From: Chara braunii
Taxonomy: Eukaryota > Streptophyta > Charophyceae > Charales > Characeae
DNA length: 34,142 bases
Direction: 5' to 3'
NCBI GenBank assembly: GCA_003427395.1
Contig: BFEA01000881.1
Coordinates: forward strand, 304,803 to 338,944
Of this stretch, positions 19,678 to 30,755 are shown one piece after another (position 1 is the first letter of the stretch; each line of letters opens with the position of its first letter). A model generated the notes under the pieces. It was not told where the DNA came from. It ran no database searches and saw only the letters and a list, made by a program, of their open reading frames with translations. The position numbers and the translations under genes are program-made.

Positions 19678-20169
19678 TCAATCTCGAGCACACTTGAAAG
19701 GTTGGATTTGAGAAATGACTGATATTCGGCACAATACACCCTCGAACAATGTGGTGATTTGTCGATCTTCGATTTGAGCCTGCAGACAAGCAAAAGTGAA
19801 CACGGAAAGACCAATATTTCCAGAGGGCCACCGTCTGGTGAGGTTGTGATATAGCGCAGCCTGGAGGAGGCAAAAATGCAGCGCACGGTCGGCTAATTTA
19901 GAATGAAACGGAAACCCGTTATTGCCGTCAAAACATTTAAGGATGTTGGCATGAGGTGAGAGGTGCTGTGAGGCCCACAGTATATGGCTAGAATAGCAAT
20001 CAAGGTCGGAGAGCGACGTTAGCGGGCGAAGAGTAGCGTTAGCGCTCCACTGACGGCCGTCTCCGAATGCGAGTAGCGCGTTGGGCGCTACCGGACCGTT
20101 TTCCCGCCGCCGAGACGGGACACGAAGTACGCGCCACGCTCTTCCTCTCGGGAGAGGGGCATTGCCCAT
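19678..20169 (-). CDS. Hypothetical 163-codon ORF, unknown function
   Basis: This is the longest open frame outside gag in sequence that is neither simple repeat nor LTR. It is mixed in composition, contains several Cys and His residues and one moderately hydrophobic stretch near residues 98-104, and has no recognised domain. The first 25 residues are Arg/Pro-rich from GC-rich DNA. An overlapping frame on the same strand is also long, which weakens the case. It could be a decayed exon or chance. Bases 20170-20507 show no feature. Confidence 0.2.
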   Translation of the reverse strand: MGNAPLPRGRAWRVLRVPSRRRENGPVAPNALLAFGDGRQWSANATLRPLTSLSDLDCYSSHILWASQHLSPHANILKCFDGNNGFPFHSKLADRALHFCLLQAALYHNLTRRWPSGNIGLSVFTFACLQAQIEDRQITTLFEGVLCRISVISQIQPFKCARD

Positions 20170-20516
20170 CCGCGGTCGTCGTCCTCCTGGTAGTCCTAGG
20201 GCAGAGTAGGGGTAGGAAGGAACTGGCGATGGTGAATGGTTTTACAGTGATGTGTATGGAGCTTACACACTAGTAGTCCACAAAAGACTAATTCTAACAA
20301 TTCTGGTTCTCGGTCACCATCTTCCGCACAAAATAACACTGGTTTACGCCCGCGGTGAATGGAAATCGGACGTTAGACACCTAGCCGGGAAAGACGCCCC
20401 ATTGATTACTTTCTGAGCAGGTAATTCCGTCGGGGTCAGGGAGGATGACAGGCGAGCAACTCTAGTAGTGCACCGTCTCATGCAGGGTATGAGTCACCTG
20501 GTTACGCTGTCGTACC

Positions 20517-20538
20517 AAATACCCTTACAAGGGTATTT
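20517..20538 (+). other. Terminal palindrome of the LTR
   Basis: AAATACCCTT-AC-AAGGGTATTT forms perfect 10-base arms, 9 bases inside the LTR end. The other LTRs keep AATACCCT...AAGGGTAT at the same place (30989-31006 and about 11490-11507). A palindrome this close to the terminus might contribute to integrase recognition or to a transcript end structure. Confidence 0.75.
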
Positions 20539-20655
20539 GGCGTGTTTTCTGTAAGCCACGCCGGTGCGGTCTCATCCGAAGTTGACGGCACGCTCACGGG
20601 TGAGAGTTATCCTCTCCTAGGTGAGCGGCGCGCGCGGGCTATCGGCGGCCAGGCG

Positions 20656-20755
20656 CAACCATGCGAGGCCCAGCGGTGTGCAGACGCTTGGAGCCAGAGG
20701 GGGCTCAACCATGCGCGGCCCAGCGGTGTGCAGACGCCTGGAGCCAAAGGGGGCG
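20656..20755 (+). repeat. 50-bp tandem duplication in U3
   Basis: Two units starting CAACCATGCG at 20656 and 20706 differ at only a few bases. The other LTRs lack it. Duplications in U3 often involve promoter elements, which is only an analogy here. Confidence 0.9.
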
Positions 20756-21433
20756 CAACGCCACAGTCCGGAGGCAAGGCCCTCCTTCGTCTATCATTTC
20801 GTTTTTTTTCGGTTTATTTTTGAAATATTTATATTATTGTTTTTTTTTTTTTTTTTTTTTTAACCGTTGTTGGTATTGGTTCCGGGGCCAACGTCGGGGT
20901 CCGTTCAGATTCCGACATGTCGGGGTGTTGACGAGGTATTCCTATCCTATTCATTTTGAAACAAGGACCGAGAAGTTCAACATGCATGCGAGTTGGTGGC
21001 TGACTAAGCCCATGAGGCGGATGGAACCTGGGTTGCGTGGGCTTTCTGCAGCGGCGCCCGGTGCCCACCCGCAGTCCACAGCGAGAGGGTGGAGTGCGAG
21101 CATGTCAGCTGGGACGCGAGGAAACGGGAAGTTGTTCCTGATTCGGGCGACCCACGACTCTGTGGGGAGGCCGCTACAGCGACTGTTCACACGGAACCCC
21201 GTTTGCACGTCAGTCCTCAAAGTTTCACTTGAATATTTGCTGCTACTTCTAAAATTTGCATTTGGGGGTCCTTTCACCTAGGACCATGCTAAGGACCTGC
21301 AGTAGGCCCGTGCCCCCGACTCCGTGACTGTTGTCTATGTGTGGGCTTGCCGTTGGGGCCACGGGGAGTGGTGAGCCCTGCTAGTGCAGAAACGAGGCTA
21401 GAGGAAACCCAAGTGGGAGCTCGCGACGTAGTT

Positions 21434-22435
21434 GACGAGCAAAATCGCTCGTCGGACTTGAGCTATAGGGGTGAAAGGCAAATCGGATAGTCTGGCAGCT
21501 GGTGCTACCCGCAATATCGCAGGATGGATGGCGTTTTGTTGTCGCCCTCCAGGTCGAGGCTGCTACCCGTCGGTGCTGCTAGACCTGCGTACAAACCTGG
21601 CCTGGAGGTTAGCCAGGTGCATTTGCAAGCTGGAGATGGCGGGGAGACATGACAAGGCGCAGCGAGAGATGGAGAGCTCGCTCGATCCGTAGTGGAATCG
21701 AGCGAGGGAGGAGTCTACGATAGGTTTTTTTTAGGCTGGCGAGATTGAATATGTGGTTAGTTTTAGTAAAGAGTCAGTAAAATGGAGGTTGGTAGATGAA
21801 GGTGCTGCACGGATGAAGTCGACGAAGAAGAAACGAAGGAGACAGAGATAGAAAAGTGTATAACGCCTCTAATTTTTATCGGATTTCGGCAAACCAAGAG
21901 CAGAATCCGAGGTTTTCAAACAGGGCGAATCGAATGGAAAGGTTAGATTTAAACGGAAGTCAGTAGGATAGGAGTTAGATGAGATAGGAGGTGCGTGGTA
22001 TGGTCGAAGATGGCAACGAGGAATAGAGGAAGGGTGTTAGCTCCCTCGATTCTCTACAGAATCGGACAAGGGAGGATGGTAGAATGAGGTTTTGGATTAG
22101 GGCGACCACGAATCCGTGGTTAGATTAGGCAGAAAGTTAGGAAGTTAGTCGGTGTGAGGAAAAGTGGTTGCGAGGAGCTATGCAGGGAACGAAAGAAGAA
22201 AGGGGAAGAATGTATGACGCTGCCAATAAGGGATGAAATCGGGTGAAGAAGGAGTCGATCCGGAGGTTTTCAGGGAGGGCGACCCCGGATCTGAAGTTAG
22301 AGTAGCTTGAGAGTTAATATAGGTAGAGTTAGTGGGAAAAAGGGGTCGCGCGGAGGTTTTCAGAGATGGGTATGGCGGAAAGTAAAAACTAAGTATCTCG
22401 CTCGTTTTTGAGCAAAATCGAGCGCGAGGAGGTGC
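21434..22435 (+). repeat. Hairpin array A (~178-bp units)
   Basis: Recurrent units each contain a palindrome and the motif GAGGTTTTCAGGGCGACC...TCTGAGGTTAGA. Clear palindromes are GACGAGC/GCTCGTC (21434-21453), CTCGCTCGAT/ATCGAGCGAG (21677-21706), CTCCCT-CGATTCT/AGAATCG..AGGGAG (22041-22074) and CTCGC-TCGTTTT/AAAATCGA-GCGAG (22396-22427), with decayed units between. Distances of 364 and 355 bases equal two periods of about 180. Confidence 0.7.
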
Positions 22436-22727
22436 TAAGCTGGGGTTTTGATGCATTCTAAAGACATTGCCCGTGGTAGAATTTGAGTTTGTCCACTTGC
22501 TCGGCCGCTATGGGTAGTAAAGGCTGCACACGGGAGAGGTGTTATGAAAAAGGGATGAACCTACCTGCATTACAACGATAAATTCATTTGGATCATACTC
22601 AGTCAAATAATAAAGGTGGAGCAAGCTCAGTCGTGGGGCGGGGAACTTACCTGTTGACAGGTGCGTTCTTCATCCTATCAATAGGAGAAGCCAATCTTTA
22701 ATACTCTGCGCGCGTGGCTGGATAACA

Positions 22728-22760
22728 TGAATCTGCTCGTTTTCTAGCGGGAGATTCATT
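22728..22760 (+). other. Hairpin family D, copy 3
   Basis: TGAATCT-G-CTCG, loop TTTTCTAG, CGGG-AGATTCA. The outer stem TGAATCT/AGATTCA is perfect. The inner stem differs in sequence from the copies at 8828 and 9391 but still pairs. Confidence 0.65.
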
Positions 22761-23056
22761 CTCATTTGTGACACTCTAGAAGGCGGCACGACGGGCTGTG
22801 TTACTCGTCAGTGCTAACAAGGGAAGATGGTGGTCGGCTATCCCACCAACGTGGATGTCGTCATCATTCTGTTGGCCGTCCTCCTCCGCATACTCGTGCT
22901 ACCCGACGTTAAGGTGATCCTCGACGTAGTGCTCCCCCTCGCACTGTTCGTTGATCGAGTGCTTCTCTACAGGCCGTTCATCGTCGTAGCGCTCGGCCTG
23001 TAGGTAAGAGGAGGGTACGTGGTAAATATGAAGGGGAAGGGGGGTTGGCAACGGAC

Positions 23057-23060
<4 letters not shown>

Positions 23061-23147
<87 letters not shown>

Positions 23148-23797
23148 NNNNNNNNNNNNNNNNNNNNNNNNNNNNNNNNNNNNNNNNNNNNNNNNNNNNN
23201 NNNNNNNNNNNNNNNNNNNNNNNNNNNNNNNNNNNNNNNNNNNNNNNNNNNNNNNNNNNNNNNNNNNNNNNNNNNNNNNNNNNNNNNNNNNNNNNNNNNN
23301 NNNNNNNNNNNNNNNNNNNNNNNNNNNNNNNNNNNNNNNNNNNNNNNNNNNNNNNNNNNNNNNNNNNNNNNNNNNNNNNNNNNNNNNNNNNNNNNNNNNN
23401 NNNNNNNNNNNNNNNNNNNNNNNNNNNNNNNNNNNNNNNNNNNNNNNNNNNNNNNNNNNNNNNNNNNNNNNNNNNNNNNNNNNNNNNNNNNNNNNNNNNN
23501 NNNNNNNNNNNNNNNNNNNNNNNNNNNNNNNNNNNNNNNNNNNNNNNNNNNNNNNNNNNNNNNNNNNNNNNNNNNNNNNNNNNNNNNNNNNNNNNNNNNN
23601 NNNNNNNNNNNNNNNNNNNNNNNNNNNNNNNNNNNNNNNNNNNNNNNNNNNNNNNNNNNNNNNNNNNNNNNNNNNNNNNNNNNNNNNNNNNNNNNNNNNN
23701 NNNNNNNNNNNNNNNNNNNNNNNNNNNNNNNNNNNNNNNNNNNNNNNNNNNNNNNNNNNNNNNNNNNNNNNNNNNNNNNNNNNNNNNNNNNNNNNNN
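23061..23797. repeat. (GA)n microsatellite running into a 650-base assembly gap
   Basis: GA units at 23061-23147 are followed by N bases 23148-23797. Reading frames that span the N run are meaningless. The gap lies inside the 5' LTR. Confidence 0.97.
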
Positions 23798-24210
23798 TCT
23801 TCCTCATGAAACACAGTCGATGCTACTGTGGCAGTCCGTGAGCCTGACAGAATGTTGCTGATGGGCGGTTGAGTGTCGTCGGGCTGTCCAACACGCCGCT
23901 GCTGCGGTGAAGATAATTGAAGGTGCTGATTGAAACCATGCTTGGGTGTGAGTGCTGTTGACCGGAGGAAGAATGGCTGTAAAGCGGGTTTGAGTTTAGT
24001 GTTGGCTGTTGTTGAGGTGGAGGCGTGGTCTACTTGAGCGCGACCATCGTAGACTGCGTAGCAGCAGTTTGAACAGAAGTGACGACGCTGCAGCTTTGGG
24101 GAATGATCTGGTTCCAAATAGGGGGGGGCGTTATTACAACTTGGAAGACTGTCAGGGTGCGACTGGTCTGCCGTTTGACTTCAGCTGGTCAGGCTATGCT
24201 GCGCATTTTG

Positions 24211-24461
24211 ACCATCATTGCGGGACCCTCAGGCGCATGAAGATAACAAGGTCCTCTCCTGCGAGTTGAGTCAGTCCCTCCCCTGTATCTCGAGAGTCTG
24301 AAACCACTCATTCTGCCCTTCTTAATCTCAGTCTAATCCTGGTTACGTGAGGAAGGCGGCAGGCGGGATTGCAACCCGTAGGACCGCAGCAAGACTCTGT
24401 GGGGAATCAACCCACCGATTGCGGGAGCTCTGCCGGAACCTATGAGAGGTTCTGGAGGCAG
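24211..24461 (+). other. Conserved ~250-bp LTR domain
   Basis: Forward copy of the domain at 7005-7262 (minus) and 33737-33960. It holds GGCGGCAGGCGGGATTGCAA, GATTGCGGGAGCTCTGCCGG and the closing hairpin 24430-24461. It lies directly upstream of hairpin array B in both complete LTRs. Confidence 0.75.
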
Positions 24462-24724
24462 GGAACCATCAGGTATCTCATTTTCTGCCTGTATGACCCC
24501 ACTATACCCATGTTTGCCTATCTCCTTTTGGTTTGACTGATGTATGCATGAGATTGCCCCTATGCCTTTGCTTTCTTTCAGGACCTAATCAGATTCAATG
24601 GAAAAAGTGTTTGAGAGTGAAGTTTAAGTTTCATTTTTATTTTGACTGAAAGCAGACTCAGGGATGAACTGGGGGAAGGTGGGAGGAAGGCAGGCTGCAA
24701 GCGTTTGACCGGGTCAATCAAGGA

Positions 24725-25322
24725 CTGGACATTGTCTCTAAGCTGAATGGCCCAGGGCTATGTTTATTTGGTTGTTTTCTGAAGGACCAGACATTGTTTT
24801 TAAGCTGAATGGCGTGGTTGCTGTGTTTAATTTATGAGGTTTTGCCTGATTGGAAGGGTTTAAGTTCTTATTTATTCTGAGGAAGGATTTTGGTATAAGG
24901 CTGAACATTGTTTCTAAGTTGAATGGTTTAGCATGAAAACCACGCACATAAGTATAAACTGAGTATAAAAGAAAGTATTTTACTTATATTTGCATGTGAA
25001 CTGACAGCTGAACATTGTTTCCAAGCCGAATGGTCCAGCGCTAAGCCATATCATTAAAAAGAAAATGAAAAATACAGAGTATAATTGGAAGTAATCTGGG
25101 CAAGCTGGACATTGTTTCCAAGCCGAATGGTTCAGTCCCCTGCCCATATTTTCATTTCTTTTGAAAACAAAGTCCAAAAGTTATTAAATTTTGGATATTA
25201 AATAGTTCAAGGCGACTAGAATGGTCTAGTCAAATGCCCAAAGAAGAGAAAAGTAGTAGTGCAACCTGTTCGTGTATATCCTAAGGTACGCTGGACATTG
25301 TTTCCAAGCCGAATGGTCTAGC
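24725..25322 (+). repeat. Hairpin array B (six clear units)
   Basis: Sense-strand units lie at 24725-24755, 24786-24819, 24900-24932, 25007-25039, 25104-25136 and 25290-25322, with a decayed one near 25205. The loop ATTGTTTCCAAGCCGAAT is nearly constant. Stems vary but pair: GCTGGAC/GTCTAGC, GCTGGAC/GTTCAGT, GCTGAAC/GTTTAGC, with G-T pairs that would be G-U in RNA. A conserved single-base bulge separates the outer stem from ATT/AAT. Confidence 0.85.
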
Positions 25323-25627
25323 ACTTGTGCAATATGTCAGTCGAGTACAAGAGTTAAATCATCTGAAGGATTCATGAACTATCTATGAGGATTTTGACTT
25401 GGGGATGGTGAAAACTTACTCTTTGTGGTTTGGCTTGCATGTGGATGAGTGAGATTACTATTTAGTTTGAGTTTTAGTTAATAGGTAGTTGTTTAGTTGC
25501 TCACCACGTGCTAGAGCCATAGAAGTTAGTTTCAATTCCTGCATTTTCTGGGCTAAGTTTATTTTTACTTAGGTTAATTTTTGCATTTGCTGGGATAATT
25601 TATTATACTTGGCCTTGTATAAATTTT

Positions 25628-26150
25628 GGTAAGCCACTTTCTCTACGGGAAGTGCTGCCGAAATTTCTACAAAACCAAAAAGTTCGTCAGATTTTGTCTT
25701 TCAAAGTTCAACTTGTCTGACTTTTATGAATTAGTAAAAATCTGGGAAGTCCCCCTTTCTAAAGGGAGTGCTGCCCAAATTTTCACTAATTCAGGGAGTT
25801 GGACAAAATTGGACCTTGAAAGGTCAAAAGTCATTTTAAAGTATGAACTTAGCTTTGTATAAATCTTAGAATAACACTTTCTCTACGGGAAGCGTTGCCG
25901 AAATTTTTACAAATCTAAGGAGTTAGCTAAATTTTGTCTTAGTTGAACTCATGTCTTGATTCTCAGTTCATATCTAACCTAGTACAAATCTGGAAAGTCT
26001 ACTTTTCTAGAGGAAGTGCTGCCCAAATTTTTACTAATTCAGGGAGTTGGACAAATTTTGACTTCCTAGAGTCAGGGATTATTTTTGCTTTCATATTTGG
26101 ACTATTATAAATTATGCGAAGACACTTTTCCTACGGAAAGCGCTGCCGAA
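25628..26150 (+). repeat. Hairpin array C (five units, ~120 bp)
   Basis: Cores at about 25632, 25747, 25874, 25997 and 26121: for example CACTTTC-TCTACG-GGAAGTG and CACTTTTC-CTAC-GGAAAGCG, each followed by CTGCC(G/C)AAATTT. A second sub-type has CCCTTT-CT-AAAGGG. Two sub-types alternate as in the reverse LTR, so the unit is really a ~240-bp dimer. Confidence 0.75.
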
Positions 26151-27708
26151 ATTTTCTTGGTTTAGAGGAGATAGAGTATATTTTGACAGGTGGCGACTCT
26201 GACGGTCCACTTTGTATGGGGGAAATTCTTCCATAGGTCTACTTTTCTTTGGGTATTGACTTAGACCTAGGCTTGGCTGTCAGGAGAGTCTTGAGTGAGA
26301 ACGTGTCATGGGGATTCAACCTCCATACATTGACGACTTAGCCTGAACGTTGATCTGTCTTATGATACAGACCTTTTTTGGACATTCGATCCAGGATTGT
26401 GACTAGTTCTAGCTTGATCCTACGAAGATCATCTTTGTTATCACTGATAACAAGTCGGTTGGTTGATCGCCGACTTGTCGACTCACGACACAACTTTGCT
26501 TATACCTGTACCTCAACTTGATTGCCTTAGCCCTGAGATTTGATGTGTTTCTTTGAGGGTTTTAACCGGATTTCTTTAAATGACCATTATAAAGAACTTG
26601 TGAGATTGACGGAGAGTTGAACTACGACTGAGGCTTGAAGGTGTGAGGCGTGGTGTGAGTTACAGGGAACAATAAAGTTGACCACATTGGTATATGACAA
26701 TGTGACTATTATGTGTGCCTGTGTTTTGTGCAGGTTAGTATTTTGGAGCTTGGTATATGGGCCATACCTTGGAGGCAGTGAGAATGACAACGCTGTGTCG
26801 CACGATCTTCATACCTGATGGGTTTATGATTCCCCTCCTTTTACTTTATCTCAATATCTGATTTGATATATGAGAGTTGAGATGTTTGTTTATTGATTGG
26901 TTTTGCTTGTTAATTTTTATAGTTGGACGTTGTAGTCCGTGGCAGCCGCCAAAGTCAAACCCCTTGACTTATTTTCAGACTCGGGATGATAGAGATGGTC
27001 TCCAGGGCCATAAGAAACGATTGCCACCACATGTATGAACCTGTGTACCACCCACTCTCCGCAGGACGCCGAAGAGGGTGTGGTTTTCAACCGCACTTGG
27101 TGGTTGTCCAGCGTCGGGAGATCAGTCCCTCAAGGCGCATGTCAGCTGACACTTGAGTGTCGAATACGACCCTCGAGATCAACGAGGACCGCATGAGTAT
27201 GGATAGTACATAGTACGCCATCATTGCGACCGGTTGCGTACGCTTGCATTGCGAGTCGATATGAGTTAGCCCTGTGTCCGCGCGGTTTTATACTAAGTCT
27301 TGCGTGCGACGCCTGTCCGATTTCCGCATCGGAGAGTTATGGGATGGCTACTAAGGGACTAGGAGTGTTGTCGCGCTGTTTTGTCCTCTGTCGTTTGGTA
27401 TATGTATGAGCGTGTATGTGTGTGTTTTATTTTTATGTTCTTTGTAGTGGTGTGCGCGTGGCGTGTGGGATGCGTCCTAGTCGACCGAAGACGAGTCGCG
27501 CTTGGGACCTCAACCCCCCAAGACGTCGGTTCGCGTGCGGGTCTGATAGAGGCATATTACCGCGCCTACCCCCTATGCGAGAGCGAACGAGAAATGCCCT
27601 CGGCTGGTCCACCTCTGCGATTGCAGCTGATTAGCTTTCGTACTGTGGACTGTTAGCTCGGCGGGGATACGTCCACCGAAGGGAGGTGACAACTCCCGTA
27701 AGGTGGAG

Positions 27709-27714
27709 GTAAGT
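27709..27714 (+). promoter_or_regulatory. Probable 5' splice site
   Basis: GGAG|GTAAGTCG matches the donor consensus and is identical in the reverse LTR. It lies 189 bases before the LTR end. Joined to the acceptor at 29684 it would remove 1,976 bases including the PBS and most of the leader, and place gag near a spliced 5' exon. Confidence 0.5.
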
Positions 27715-27899
27715 CGTGCCTCGCCTAGGCCCTATCATGTCGTAGGGGCTCGCGAGAGGTATGGCTGGTGCATTCGGCCGGAGCGGCTTGCGGAAGCTCC
27801 ATGTGTATTTGCGACGAGGATTTAGACCAACTCCTGCGTGACGCGGCCGGGAGGGTCCCGCGCTGCCTTGTGTGGTGCCGGACCTATGCGCTCGACAGG

Positions 27900-27917
27900 T
27901 GGCGCTGTTGCCGGGGA
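27900..27917 (+). promoter_or_regulatory. Primer-binding site, tRNA-Asp(GTC)
   Basis: TGGCGCTGTTGCCGGGGA, two bases after the LTR end, equals the complement of the plant tRNA-Asp 3' end (including CCA) except for one base that would form a G-U pair. tRNA-Asp priming is known from plant Ty3 elements of the Tat/Athila kind. Position and match confirm the LTR 3' boundary. Confidence 0.88.
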
Positions 27918-29657
27918 TAACGGTTGCCTGTCGTTGTCCCTGGTGGAACGAGATCCGGGTATGAAAAAGTGAGAACTAGGCAAAAGGAGAAACTTTCTTT
28001 GGATGTATATGGTCGATTGCTTGATATCTTGACTATCGCTGAAGGCGTATTAAGACTGTGGCCTAAGTGTGAAGTGCTTATTATAAGAGGTCAAGCCGAG
28101 TCGCCCTAGAGCCTTGCTTTTGAAGAGCTTTCTGGTACATGAGCGACATGAATGAGGAGCAATGACTGATAAGCGCGAAGTTAGGGGTTTAATGGCAAAA
28201 ACTTTTCCTTGAGTTCAGACTGAATTATGGTATAATAGGTACTGTGATGAATGTTGTACCTAGACCCATTGATAGTATTAATTTGGCGATGGGGTGAGTC
28301 ACTCGGAGATTGTCTAGTTGTAGCTATCGATAAAGCTATAGAGCAATGGTTATTTGATTAACGGTGTGGCTAACCCGAAGAGAGGCTTATGTTTTAAGTA
28401 TGTGTAATTTATATGTATATATTTGTTTTTATGACAATTTTTATCTGGTTGGTGCCATATATGCGTTTTTCTGTATTTTGTTTAGAGTATGATTGATGAT
28501 GTATGTAAGGATTATCTTTTTAAGAGGACTTAGATTTTGCATGAAACCCATGCCTGGCATGAGACTAGAGGTGAATGGGGCGACTCATTCCTCGGGAAGG
28601 TGGTTCTTCCTCAAGGGAGCAAATCAGCGTGAATAGTTGTCCTCAGTGGAAGTGCATTCCTGAATTGATACTCCCTAGTTAAGGCGTAAGGAAACAGTTA
28701 TCAGTCTCAAGAATGATAGTGAGGCCCACGCCGGAATTATGTTCCTGGTCCATTAGTGGGGTGTTGTTACCCTTCCTATGATAGGAGAGTAACTACATTA
28801 TCTGCTGAGAGAGGAGGAAGGGGTTTGTTACCTTGCCGATACTGTGATGGTCAAATAAAGCAACTACTGATTAGTGAGAGTGGTTCTGGAGTTGCGACCT
28901 AGGCTCGTCTCGCACTAAGCAGGGCCACCATATTTGTAAGGGCGCGAATTCGTTATTCACTGCCTTAATAGGTATGAATGGGGTTGTCTATCTGGCCATG
29001 ATTAGGTTCGGTGAGGCGCAAGCGTTGAAATCAAAGAGAGTTGTGGTGAGGCTTGATCTTTAGAGCGGGGCTCAGGAGTCAAGATGTTATCTTATGAGGA
29101 TTACACCACCCCTCTGTAATATATGCTTCACTTAAGAGTTGAAGGGGTAACAATTATATCATGTTATTTACTCATCACTAGTCTTATTTTTGCCTTATAG
29201 AGTGTTGTTGAGGGTTATCTTGTTATATGACTGGCAATTGAGTTTAGGTTCATGTTGTTGTTTATAAAACATATTGTGCCCTTCAACTACAACCTTTGCA
29301 AATAATTTGTGTTTATCACGCCGCGAATTATTGTTATTAGTATATGTTATTTATCATGGGTTGTACTACATTTTGGATTCATGTTTGAAGTATCCACCTA
29401 TGGGGCATATGTATATTTTGTCATTCCTTGATAATAAAACCCATGAGTGGTTAATGCCGGAGTTATGATTTGAGGGACTTATTTGTGAATATTTATGTCT
29501 TATTTCAGATTGATATTTCTTGAAAGACTTGCTTCGGTATCACCGATTGCTCTAATATAGGTTCTTTTGTTCGCCCCCATGATAAGTGTCGGGGTTATCT
29601 AGTAGGGTATATTCAATTTTTTTGACTTAGATACGTAACTCCTCTCGAGTCTCAACC
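27918..29657 (+). other. Long non-coding leader before gag
   Basis: About 1.8 kb of AT-rich sequence with no frame over 64 codons and no repeat shared with the rest of the window. In a full-length RNA it would hold packaging signals if the element behaves like other LTR elements. It is probably an intron for gag expression (see splice sites). Confidence 0.6.
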
Positions 29658-29684
29658 CTAACGCCGCTTGTTGTTGTTCAACAG
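29658..29684 (+). promoter_or_regulatory. Probable branch point and 3' splice site
   Basis: CTAAC (29658-29662) lies 23 bases before a terminal AG in the T-rich stretch CTTGTTGTTGTTCAACAG. The gag ATG follows 25 bases later. Spacing and composition fit a plant acceptor; no transcript is available. Confidence 0.45.
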
Positions 29685-29708
29685 GTGACGGGGTCGAGAG
29701 AGATCGAG

Positions 29709-30755
29709 ATGGAAGGGTCTCAAGGGAAGATTGGGGTCGAGGAACTTGCCTACCTGCTGGGTGTGCGTGATTGGGAGCGAGACAACCTACCCAAGGTTGA
29801 GATCGACTTCTTCAAGGGCTATCATGTTTCTGACTTCCTTGACAAGTTTGAACAGATAGCATCCCACTGCAAGTGGAATGGGGAGCAGATGCTGAAAGAG
29901 GTTATAAAGTATATCCATATAGGCTTGAAGGACGAAGTTAGTGGGCGGATTAGAAGAGCAGGGTCCTCACGGAGCAAGTTCTATAGTAATATGTAGGATA
30001 AATATCGGTTAGGTGAAGAGCAACTGACCAAAGACGATCTTAAAAAGATAGATTGGTATAGTTATGTGTCAGTAGGGCACTTCCTGGCGGAGTATGAGCA
30101 TGCATCCCGCAAGGTCTGGGCGTTGTCTGAACATGACAAGTGTTTTGTCTTCCTCCTGAACTTCACGGACGCTGAGCAGCGAGACTTGATTCGTGGGACA
30201 GAGGGGAGACTAATATGGGATAAGATCCGAGAAAACTTTGAGCAAGGGGATTTCCACCAGTACCTCTGCCATACTCTGCGGAAAGCAAGGAAAATAAAGG
30301 AGGCGGTAGATAATGAGAAGAGTGGGCTTGGTAAAAGACCAAATGACCTTGCAGCGAGCACCTCTGACGGTGTGAGAGATGGATTTCAAGAGGACAAACG
30401 AAATCATAGATGGAGCAAAGAGAAGAAAAGAGAGTCATGCGTTGAGAGGGAAGAGGTGCAGGTTAGAGTGAGGGATGTTGCAGTGCCTACCTGTGAGAGG
30501 ACGTTTGACGCTCAAAACAGAAAGGGGAAAAAGGAGCGAAGGGTTCAGGGAAAAGTTGGTATGGCTTTACCGCTTGTTGTATCTGATCCTAAAAAAGGGT
30601 GTGACAACACGGGTGCGTCATCAACTGCAAGTTGGAAAGGGCGAAAAAATAGCAGGCGGCGAGAGCAGTGGTCAAAGATAGTATGTACTTGTTGTGGAAA
30701 AAATGGTCATACCCGTCGCAGATGTAAGATGGCGAAGAGAGGGGTTGAAGAGTGA
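29709..30755 (+). pseudogene. gag: Ty3-like gag with CCHC zinc knuckle and one internal TAG
   Basis: Gag forms the particle shell and binds element RNA. The frame starts at ATG 29709; it is open from 29631, so an upstream non-ATG start is possible. It ends at TGA 30753-30755, about 348 codons. The first ~95 codons contain VEIDFFKGYHVSDFLDKFEQ, like the start of plant Ty3 gag capsid regions. TAG at 29994-29996 interrupts the frame, and the same frame continues with DKYRLGEEQLT. The capsid-like part is followed by a basic, charged region and the knuckle CTCCGKNGHTRRRC (CX2CX4HX4C) at 30684-30725, then a basic tail. No protease or RT frame follows. The TAG could be a CAG-to-TAG change at a CHG site, typical of methylated repeats; read-through is less likely. 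Confidence 0.8.

Larger units (their letters stand above)
20508..27897 (+). mobile_element. 5' LTR (about 7.4 kb as assembled)
   Basis: It starts TGTCGTACCAAATACCC and ends GCGCTCGACA, two bases before the PBS. The start aligns with those at 11517 (minus) and 30978, and the end aligns with 1994 (minus). A 650-base N gap (23148-23797) and an adjoining GA run make the true length unknown. It carries hairpin arrays A, B and C, one family D hairpin, the ~250-bp conserved domain and the conserved splice donor. The U3 part is diverged and lacks an obvious TATA box at the expected offset. No frame inside it looks coding. Confidence 0.85.

Noticed and set aside
23019-24117. Very long open frames across the N gap
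   Set aside because: They consist of a GA repeat and undetermined bases; no coding content can be claimed.
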